DNA of 7,334 bases from Treponema sp. (GTDB taxonomy: Bacteria > Spirochaetota > Spirochaetia > Treponematales > Breznakiellaceae): contig JAITBO010000124.1 in NCBI GenBank assembly GCA_031283505.1, positions 1-7,334 of the forward strand, read 5' to 3'. The notes beneath the pieces are model-generated. The model was not told where the DNA came from. It was given only the letters and a program-made list of their open reading frames with translations, and did no database searches. Below are positions 1 to 4,979 of the stretch, piece after piece; within the stretch, counting starts at the first letter, position 1, and every line of letters begins with the position of its first letter. The position numbers and the translations under genes were made by a program.

Positions 1-1355
1 TTGTCCATGATACTCTGCTTAAAGAGAAACACATCCTGAAACACAAAACTTACGATGGACATGAGGTATTCGCTTGCCATATCCCGGATGTCCACTCCGC
101 CGATTTTCACCGCCCCCTCCGCGGTTTCGTAAAACCGGGGGATCAGGTGGGCCAGGGTGGACTTGCCGCTCCCCGAGGGCCCCACCAGGGCGGTTACCTC
201 CCCCTGCCGGGCGGTAAAACTCACGTCCTGTATGGCAATGGCTTCTCCTTCCTCGTTATAGGTAAAGGTCGCCTGCTCAAAGGCCACCGAATATTCCGCC
301 GCGGTTTTTGGGGAAGCGGTTTCCGCCAGGGGCGGGGTGTCCAGTACCCTGTCCATCCGTTCAATGCCGTTAAGGATCAACTTTCCGTTCTGGGAGACAT
401 ACATCAGCTTGGTAAAGGGCGTGGAGAGGGACACGGAAAAGATAAGGTAGAACACTGAAACCAGGGCAAAGGCGCCGTATTCCGCCCCGCCTGCCAGGGC
501 CGCTCCGCCTGAAAGAAAAATGATCACCGGGATTATAAAGAGGTAAACATGACTGATGACCGTCATAAAAAATTCCATATAGATTTCAAATTCAGTGGTA
601 TAGTTGAAACAGAACACGCCGTAGTCCTTGATGATCTGGTAAAATTTGCGGAAGCTGTAGATGGTCTGATTAAAGGCCTTGACCACCGAAATACCCCGCA
701 CATATTCCACCGCCGCGTTGTTCATGTCCTCCAGGGAATTCTGGTACTTGTTGACAAAAATTTGAGCGTTTTTGCCGCTGAAGGCGATCATCTGGATCAG
801 GTAACTTAAAATAATGGGCGCCAGACTTGCCAGCCCCAGCCGCCAGTCAAACACAAAGAGGATGACCAGGGTAAAGACCGGCATGGCAAAGGAGCCCGCC
901 AGGTCGGGAAGCTGGTGGGCGATAAAGCCCTCCAGTTTTTCGATGTTTTCGTCCACCACCTTCCGCAGCTTCCCGGTGGAATTTTCCGTGTGGAAGCCCA
1001 TGGGCAGGGACGCGATGTGGCGGGTAAATTCCAGCTTCAAATCGTAAAGAGTGGTAAAGGCCGCCACATGGGAAAACATCAGGGCGGCAAAGTTGAGGAA
1101 AACCGCCGTTACCGCCCCGCCCGCGGCAATCCAGCCCAGGCGTATCATAGCGGCCTTGTCCAGCCCTCCCCAGTCGGCAAAATGGATCACCTCCCGGATA
1201 AGGTAATAGACGGCGATAAAGGGGACAAAGGAGACGGCCGTACTCAGTACCGAAAGCACGCAGGAGGTGATGACCGGAATTTTTTTACGGAGCGCCAGTT
1301 CCCAGAGCCGGGCCATGCCGGTTTTGTGCCCCCTGACCTCTTTTGTATCTTTCAT
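1..1355 (-). CDS. ABC transporter half-molecule, permease fused to ATPase (3'-truncated by window edge)
   Basis: The protein reads from an ATG at 1355 to the window edge, giving 451 residues with no stop. AAGGGGG lies about 8 bases upstream of the ATG. Hydrophobic segments near residues 26-53, 73-98, 152-170, 172-191 and about 265-315 form a six-helix ABC exporter-fold membrane domain. A nucleotide-binding domain follows from about residue 350, with Walker A GPSGSGKST at 392-400 and the Q-loop glutamine at 440 (VFQDVFLF). The signature motif, Walker B and switch histidine lie off the window. The stretch near residues 117-152, with LPMGFH, TGKLRK and AHQLPDL, resembles the subgroup containing YbtP/YbtQ and IrtA/IrtB, which act as heterodimers in siderophore-linked transport. 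That substrate is inferred from memory of the subgroup; a drug or lipid exporter is equally possible. A partner half-transporter may lie just downstream. The gene is divergent from the lipoprotein operon and has its own promoter. Confidence 0.93.
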   Translation of the reverse strand, partial: MKDTKEVRGHKTGMARLWELALRKKIPVITSCVLSVLSTAVSFVPFIAVYYLIREVIHFADWGGLDKAAMIRLGWIAAGGAVTAVFLNFAALMFSHVAAFTTLYDLKLEFTRHIASLPMGFHTENSTGKLRKVVDENIEKLEGFIAHQLPDLAGSFAMPVFTLVILFVFDWRLGLASLAPIILSYLIQMIAFSGKNAQIFVNKYQNSLEDMNNAAVEYVRGISVVKAFNQTIYSFRKFYQIIKDYGVFCFNYTTEFEIYMEFFMTVISHVYLFIIPVIIFLSGGAALAGGAEYGAFALVSVFYLIFSVSLSTPFTKLMYVSQNGKLILNGIERMDRVLDTPPLAETASPKTAAEYSVAFEQATFTYNEEGEAIAIQDVSFTARQGEVTALVGPSGSGKSTLAHLIPRFYETAEGAVKIGGVDIRDMASEYLMSIVSFVFQDVFLFKQSIMD

Positions 1356-1385
1356 ATAATTTCCCCCTTATATTTAAGGCTGTTT

Positions 1386-1418
1386 TTCAAAATCACCTTT
1401 GAACCGCGGGATTTTGAA
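1386..1418 (-). promoter_or_regulatory. Leader hairpin upstream of the ABC transporter gene
   Basis: TTCAAAATC (1386-1394) and GATTTTGAA (1410-1418) are perfect 9-base inverted repeats with a 15-base loop. They lie in the untranslated leader of the ABC gene, between its promoter and its start codon. No run of T follows on the minus strand before the ribosome site, so an intrinsic terminator is unlikely. It could be an mRNA-stabilising stem, a regulator site or part of a dispersed repeat. The arm shares the core CAAAATC with the hairpin at 2320-2354. Confidence 0.4.
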
Positions 1419-1433
1419 GGCCGTGAGTTAGCC

Positions 1434-1455
1434 AAGTATAACATCTAAGTATAAC
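1434..1455. repeat. Tandem copy of AAGTATAAC, 13-base period (duplicated -10 motif)
   Basis: AAGTATAAC occurs at 1434-1442 and again at 1447-1455. On the minus strand each copy supplies a TATACTT, close to the -10 consensus. The copy at 1448-1453 is correctly spaced from the TTGACA box. The downstream copy (1435-1440) lacks a good -35, so it may be a secondary start or half of a direct-repeat protein-binding site. Confidence 0.5.
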
Positions 1456-1477
1456 CCGCTAAAAATTGACCTGTCAA
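1448..1477 (-). promoter_or_regulatory. Sigma-70-type promoter for the ABC transporter gene
   Basis: Read on the minus strand, TTGACA (1477 down to 1472) is a perfect -35 box. It is followed after 18 bases by TATACT (1453 down to 1448), one mismatch from the -10 consensus. Transcription would start near 1441, giving a leader of about 86 bases before the ATG at 1355. It is the best promoter match I found in the window. Confidence 0.65.
1466..1477. promoter_or_regulatory. Perfect palindrome TTGACctGTCAA overlapping the -35 box (candidate operator)
   Basis: TTGAC and GTCAA form an exact inverted repeat around a two-base centre. The right half is the -35 element of the minus-strand promoter. The left half is a TTGACC facing the lpoB side, but no good -10 is found 16-19 bases downstream of it. 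A dimeric regulator bound here would block the -35 box. Chance symmetry of a -35 sequence is the alternative. Confidence 0.35.
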
Positions 1478-1573
1478 GGGAGTACGCTGCGCCGCCAAAA
1501 ATATTACCGGAAAAACAGCGTCCCGGACGGGTTTGCCGCCATGACCAACCATTATACCGCCCGGCTGCTTTTT

Positions 1574-1592
1574 GCCCGGGGTCTCTCCGGGC
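1574..1592. other. GC-rich hairpin in the intergenic region
   Basis: GCCCGG (1574-1579) and CCGGGC (1587-1592) can pair around a seven-base loop. No T-run follows on the plus strand. On the minus strand a run of A follows, so this is not an intrinsic terminator in either direction. Its role is unknown. Confidence 0.3.
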
Positions 1593-1597
1593 CACTG

Positions 1598-1619
1598 GAT
1601 AATTTATGATATTTATAGT
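1598..1619 (+). promoter_or_regulatory. Weak candidate -10 region for the lpoB operon
   Basis: This AT-rich patch offers GATAAT (1598-1603), TATGAT (1605-1610) and TATAGT (1614-1619), all acceptable -10 boxes on the plus strand. None has a convincing -35 at the right distance; the nearest TTG-type box, TTGCCC at 1572, is 20 bases from GATAAT. The true start may use an activator or a different sigma factor. Confidence 0.22.
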
Positions 1620-1652
1620 ATTATGGAAAAGGAATCTTTAGAAACTCGCGGG

Positions 1653-1671
1653 TTTCAGGATTTTTCAGGAT
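1653..1671. repeat. Direct repeat TTTCAGGAT x2, 10-base period, upstream of lpoB
   Basis: TTTCAGGAT occurs at 1653-1661 and 1663-1671, one helical turn apart, in the presumed leader or promoter-proximal region of lpoB. The spacing would suit two protein contacts on one face of the DNA, but slippage duplication is just as likely. Confidence 0.3.
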
Positions 1672-1705
1672 GATGTTTTGAGTTTTGATATGAAGGAGTT
1701 GTTCC

Positions 1706-2317
1706 ATGAAAAGGTCTTATGCCGTGGTAGCGGTTTGTATTGCTGTTTTGGTTTTATTGGCAGCCTGCAGCTCAAATCCCAAGGTCAGCAGGGTCGATGC
1801 CGATACCCGGACCGATTTAAGCGGATATTGGAACAATACGGATGTAACGATTGTTTGCGATTCCTTGATCGCCTCTTTTCTTCAATCTCCCCGGGTGGCG
1901 GATTTCAACGCCCGTAAGGGGGAACTTCCGGTAATTCTTGTCGGCTCCTTTCGGAACGAGAGTGATGAACATATAGATACCTCCATTATCTCCACTATCA
2001 TGGAACAGGCCATATTTGAAAGCGGAAAGGCCCTGCCTGTGGCGGGGGGGGCGTCCCGGGGGGAACTCCGGTCGGAACGGGCGGAGCAGCAGAGTTATGC
2101 CAGTGAGGATACCGCCGCCGCCTTGGCCAATGAGCTGGGGGCGGATTTTCTCCTTACCGGATCGGTGCGGACCATTGTGGATCAGGCCGGAAAGACCACC
2201 ACCAGAACCTATTACGTATCCGCCGAATTAAGCGATATTGAAACCACCGCCCGGCTTTGGATGGGGCAAAACAATGAAATCAAGAAGGTGATTGTAAGAC
2301 CCCGTACCAAATTATAG
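1706..2317 (+). CDS. lpoB: LpoB-family lipoprotein, penicillin-binding protein activator
   Basis: This is a 203-residue lipoprotein close in size to E. coli LpoB (about 210 residues). The ATG at 1706 has GAAGGAG seven bases upstream. A signal peptide (MKR, then a hydrophobic core) ends in a lipobox with Cys21 (LLAAC), followed by Ser-Ser, which does not suggest inner-membrane retention by the E. coli rule. Family landmarks are the WNNTD stretch near residue 42, VILVGSFRNESDEHIDT (about 76-92) at the start of the alpha/beta domain, the GADFLLTGSV strand (about 144-153), and the C-terminal segment with TYYVSAELSDIET and an IKKV end. In proteobacteria LpoB is anchored in the outer membrane and stimulates the bifunctional synthase PBP1b; here the partner enzyme is not in view. 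The linker between Cys21 and the domain is short, so reach across the periplasm may differ. First gene of a probable three-gene lipoprotein operon. Confidence in the family is high; the PBP partner is inferred. Confidence 0.87.
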   Translation: MKRSYAVVAVCIAVLVLLAACSSNPKVSRVDADTRTDLSGYWNNTDVTIVCDSLIASFLQSPRVADFNARKGELPVILVGSFRNESDEHIDTSIISTIMEQAIFESGKALPVAGGASRGELRSERAEQQSYASEDTAAALANELGADFLLTGSVRTIVDQAGKTTTRTYYVSAELSDIETTARLWMGQNNEIKKVIVRPRTKL

Positions 2318-2319
2318 GA

Positions 2320-2354
2320 GCCTTTCTCAAAATCCGGCTGGTTTTGGGAAAGCC
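2320..2354 (+). other. Intercistronic hairpin after lpoB
   Basis: The arms 2320-2334 and 2340-2354 pair over 15 positions with one C-C mismatch near the base and two T-G wobbles, around a five-base loop (CGGCT). The stem begins three bases after the lpoB stop codon. No T-run follows; the next bases are C- and G-rich. It is therefore not a classical intrinsic terminator and more likely a 3'-end stabilising or processing stem that sets lpoB expression apart from the downstream genes. A leaky terminator cannot be excluded. Confidence 0.5.
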
Positions 2355-2368
2355 CCTGGGCGGGGTTG

Positions 2369-2398
2369 TTGATTCTTCAATGGTTTTGCCCGTATAAC
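2369..2398 (+). promoter_or_regulatory. Possible internal promoter ahead of the COG3014-family gene
   Basis: TTGATT (2369-2374) and TATAAC (2393-2398) are separated by 18 bases, each a fair match to sigma-70 boxes. Transcription would begin around 2405, upstream of the TTG start at 2454 but after the ATG at 2400. Together with the preceding hairpin this could uncouple the last two genes from lpoB. Confidence 0.3.
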
Positions 2399-2453
2399 CA
2401 TGGCGCCGCGGGGTATGTTACTGTTATTATCACCGTCCTCCAAGGGGAAAGAT

Positions 2454-3764
2454 TTGAGAAAGATCTTAACGAGCGCGTTCTTAGCTATAACCGTTTTTTT
2501 TATGGTTTCCTGCGCTTCAAACCCCTATACTAAGATCGATAACGCCGTGGCTCGGAAAGATTTCGCCGCCGGTATTCAGATCCTTGAATCGGATAAAAAA
2601 GACATCTATAAGTCGGACCTTATCTTATATTACCTTGACAAGGGAATGCTTACCCATTATGCCCGGGATTTCGAGGAATCTTCACGGAACCTACAGGAAG
2701 GGGAACGGGCCATTGAAGAGGCCTTTACCAAAAGCCTGCTCCAGGGGATCGGGTCCTATCTGGTAAACGACACGGTCCGGACCTATGACGGGGAAGATTA
2801 TGAGGATATCTATATTAATGCCTTCAATGCCCTTAATTATTACCACCGGCAAGATATGGAAGGCGCCCTGGTAGAAATCCGGCGGATGAATATTAAACTA
2901 CAGGCCCTGGCCGCTAAATACGGAACCCTCACCACCAATCTCCGGCAAAAGGCCCTGGAAGAAGCTGTTTTGGACCCTTCCGGCGGCAGCCTCGATTCCG
3001 CGGAGTTTTCCAATTCCGCCCTGGCCCGTTATTTGGGGGTCCTCTTTTACCGGGGGCAGGGTAAGGCGGACGATGCCCGGATTGACCTGGAGGAGTTACG
3101 CCTTGCCTTTGCCAACGCCCCCCGGGTGTATACCCATCCCGTCCCTTCCTCGATTGAGGAGGAACTTACCGTGCCTCCGGGCATGGCCCGGCTTAATGTG
3201 ATAGGTTTCAGCGGTTTATCCCCGGTTAAAGAACAGTCCGTCCTCCGGGTCCCCCTTTTAAACTATAATTATATTAAGATTGCCCTGCCGGTGATGGTAC
3301 ACCGCGGCTCCGAGGTCGGCCGTATCGAGGTGATTTTTGATAACGGAGAGAAGTTTACCCTGGAATTGCTTGAGGACATGGAGGCGGTGGCCCGGGAAAC
3401 CTTTAAGGAACATCTAAAGGTGATTTACCTTAAATCCATTATCCGGGCCGCGGCCAAGGGGATTACCGCCGTCGTTTTTGACGAAATTGGCCGGAACGAG
3501 GAGGGCCTTACCGGCACGGTTTTCGGTCTCCTCGGGCTTGGCACCCAGATTTTTACGGAGATAAGCGAAGCCGCGGATTTACGGATGTCCCGGTATTTTC
3601 CCGCCAGGGCCTATGTGGGAGGGATCACCCTTCGCCCCGGCCGGTATTCTTTTTCAGTAAATTATTATAACCAGGGGGGTAGAAAAATCACCGCGTTCCG
3701 GTATGATGATGTATTGGTTCAACCGGACAAACTTAATTTAGTGGAGGTTATATGTCTACAATAG
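2454..3764 (+). CDS. COG3014-family lipoprotein of unknown function
   Basis: I place the start at TTG 2454 (436 residues), because AAGGGGA lies five bases upstream and the protein then opens with a textbook lipoprotein signal: Met-Arg-Lys, a hydrophobic core and the lipobox MVSC with Cys20. An in-frame ATG at 2400 would add 18 residues, lacks a ribosome site and would spoil the signal. The N-terminal third is helical and tetratricopeptide-like (about residues 25-150). It holds the family hallmark near 111-145: YDGEDYEDIY, then NALNYY, then the helix ALVEIRRMN. The middle and C-terminal parts are mixed alpha/beta, with a proline-glycine-rich turn (VPPGMARLNVIGFSG) and a beta-rich end. The family recurs beside LpoB and LPP20 lipoproteins in diderm bacteria and has no established function that I know of. 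The gene overlaps the next by 13 bases, which suggests translational coupling. Confidence 0.83.
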   Translation: MRKILTSAFLAITVFFMVSCASNPYTKIDNAVARKDFAAGIQILESDKKDIYKSDLILYYLDKGMLTHYARDFEESSRNLQEGERAIEEAFTKSLLQGIGSYLVNDTVRTYDGEDYEDIYINAFNALNYYHRQDMEGALVEIRRMNIKLQALAAKYGTLTTNLRQKALEEAVLDPSGGSLDSAEFSNSALARYLGVLFYRGQGKADDARIDLEELRLAFANAPRVYTHPVPSSIEEELTVPPGMARLNVIGFSGLSPVKEQSVLRVPLLNYNYIKIALPVMVHRGSEVGRIEVIFDNGEKFTLELLEDMEAVARETFKEHLKVIYLKSIIRAAAKGITAVVFDEIGRNEEGLTGTVFGLLGLGTQIFTEISEAADLRMSRYFPARAYVGGITLRPGRYSFSVNYYNQGGRKITAFRYDDVLVQPDKLNLVEVICLQ

Positions 3765-4975
3765 GCCCCCTGAGTCAAATGCCTTATCAGAACAACATGC
3801 CCCGTCCGCCTGCCTCCCCCGCGGCCCTTGGGTTGTTGATTTTATTGTGCCTGTTTTTTATGGGCTGCCAAAGTACCGGCCCCAGCCAAAATAGCGGCAG
3901 ATCCCAGGATGATGTCGCCGGGCTTATCGCGTCGGCGTCGGCCTCCATAGATTCCTTGTTAACCGATTCCTCCCGTACTGCCGCGTCCCCGGGCGTTGCG
4001 GTAGGCGGCGGCATCCAGCCCCGCTGGGTTACCGCCCCCGAATCGGTATATGACCGGAAAACCTATGTCTCCGCGGTGGGATACGGCGATAACCGGAACA
4101 TGGCGGAACGCCGCGCCCTGGCCGCCCTCACGGCAATTTTCGGCCAGTCCATACAGTCGGAAGCGCAATCCACAATCGCCTATTCCGAGGCTATTATTAA
4201 CGGCAATATAAGTTCCGCTTCGGGGAACAATGATTTTGTCAACCTGATCAAAACATCGGCGGAGATGGACTCCCTGGTGGGCGCGGAGATCAAGGACCTC
4301 TGGTTCGACGGCAAGGGCACCTATTACGCGGCGGCGGTCATGGAACGGGCCAAAACAGCGGCGCTTTATAAGGATCTGATAGATACCAATATTAGGCTCA
4401 TCAATGACCTGACCGTTGTTTCCAGTGAGGAAAAATATACCCTGGACGGACTCCGGCGGTTTCAGCTTGCCGCGGCCGTCGCCGATGCCAACGAGACCTT
4501 TCTGAACGTGTTACGGGTCCTGGGGGATGGTTCCACAAGTATCCCGAAAAATCCGAAAACCGGGGACGATTACCGCCTTGAAATAGCCGCCATCACCAAA
4601 AACATACCCATCGGGGTTATCGTGGAAAATGATCAGCGGGACCGAATCCGGGGGGCCTTTGAGGAGGTCCTTACCAAAGCCGGCTTTAGAAGCGGGGGAT
4701 CGAATTCCCCCTATCTTTTAAAGGTGCTGGTGAATATGTCTCCCGTAGACCTGCCAAATAACCCAAACAAATTTGTCCGGTATGTGGTAGACGCGAACCT
4801 GGAGGACCGCCGGAGCGGAGACCGGCTTTTACCCTTTTCCGTGAGCGGACGGGAAGGGCATCTTTCCATTCCCGAAGCGGAAAACCGGGCGATCAGAGCC
4901 GCGGAGACCAAAATAAAGGAAACCTACCGGCCGGTTTTGGACGCCTATATTTCTCAATTTTCGTCCGGTAAATAG
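3752..4975 (+). CDS. LPP20-family lipoprotein with C-terminal alpha/beta domain
   Basis: This 407-residue protein starts at ATG 3752, with GGAGG four bases upstream, inside the end of the preceding gene. Later ATGs at residues 10 and 16 have no ribosome site. A long polar N-terminus precedes a hydrophobic core and the lipobox FFMGC with Cys39, followed by Gln-Ser. A low-complexity Ser/Ala linker spans about 43-85. The LPP20 domain runs from about 88 to 215: PRWVTAPES, YVSAVGYG, then the helix AERRALAALTAIFG, a later strand pair around DLWFDGKGTYYAAAVMERA, and a long helix. A second domain (about 280-400) looks like an alternating helix and strand unit (IRGAFEEVLTKAGF, YLLKVLVNM, FVRYVVDANLEDRRSG). 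This order recalls FlgT- or TolB-N-like folds, an inference from pattern only. It is the last gene of the operon and converges on the next gene. Confidence 0.8.
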   Translation: MSTIGPLSQMPYQNNMPRPPASPAALGLLILLCLFFMGCQSTGPSQNSGRSQDDVAGLIASASASIDSLLTDSSRTAASPGVAVGGGIQPRWVTAPESVYDRKTYVSAVGYGDNRNMAERRALAALTAIFGQSIQSEAQSTIAYSEAIINGNISSASGNNDFVNLIKTSAEMDSLVGAEIKDLWFDGKGTYYAAAVMERAKTAALYKDLIDTNIRLINDLTVVSSEEKYTLDGLRRFQLAAAVADANETFLNVLRVLGDGSTSIPKNPKTGDDYRLEIAAITKNIPIGVIVENDQRDRIRGAFEEVLTKAGFRSGGSNSPYLLKVLVNMSPVDLPNNPNKFVRYVVDANLEDRRSGDRLLPFSVSGREGHLSIPEAENRAIRAAETKIKETYRPVLDAYISQFSSGK

Positions 4976-4979
4976 CCTC

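Larger units (their letters stand above)
1356..1705. other. Divergent intergenic region between ABC transporter and lpoB
   Basis: These 350 bases separate two divergently transcribed genes. From left to right they contain the ribosome site and leader of the ABC gene, an inverted repeat (1386-1418), a duplicated AAGTATAAC motif (1434-1455), a palindrome at the -35 box (1466-1477), a short open frame with GC-rich third positions (1466-1609), a GC-rich hairpin (1574-1592), an AT-rich patch that may hold the lpoB promoter (1598-1619), and a 10-base-period direct repeat (1653-1671). No tRNA-like cloverleaf or recognisable riboswitch was seen. Confidence 0.8.

Noticed and set aside
147..809. Two further plus-strand frames (147-458 and 549-809)
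   Set aside because: Both lie antisense to the ABC transporter and give low-complexity or unrecognisable proteins.
915..1448. A 177-codon plus-strand frame opposite the ABC transporter
   Set aside because: It is a shadow of the ABC coding sequence, which shows clear membrane helices and a Walker A on the other strand. It also runs through the ABC promoter.
1574..1592. GC-rich hairpin as an intrinsic terminator
   Set aside because: No T-run follows on either strand, and no gene ends near it.
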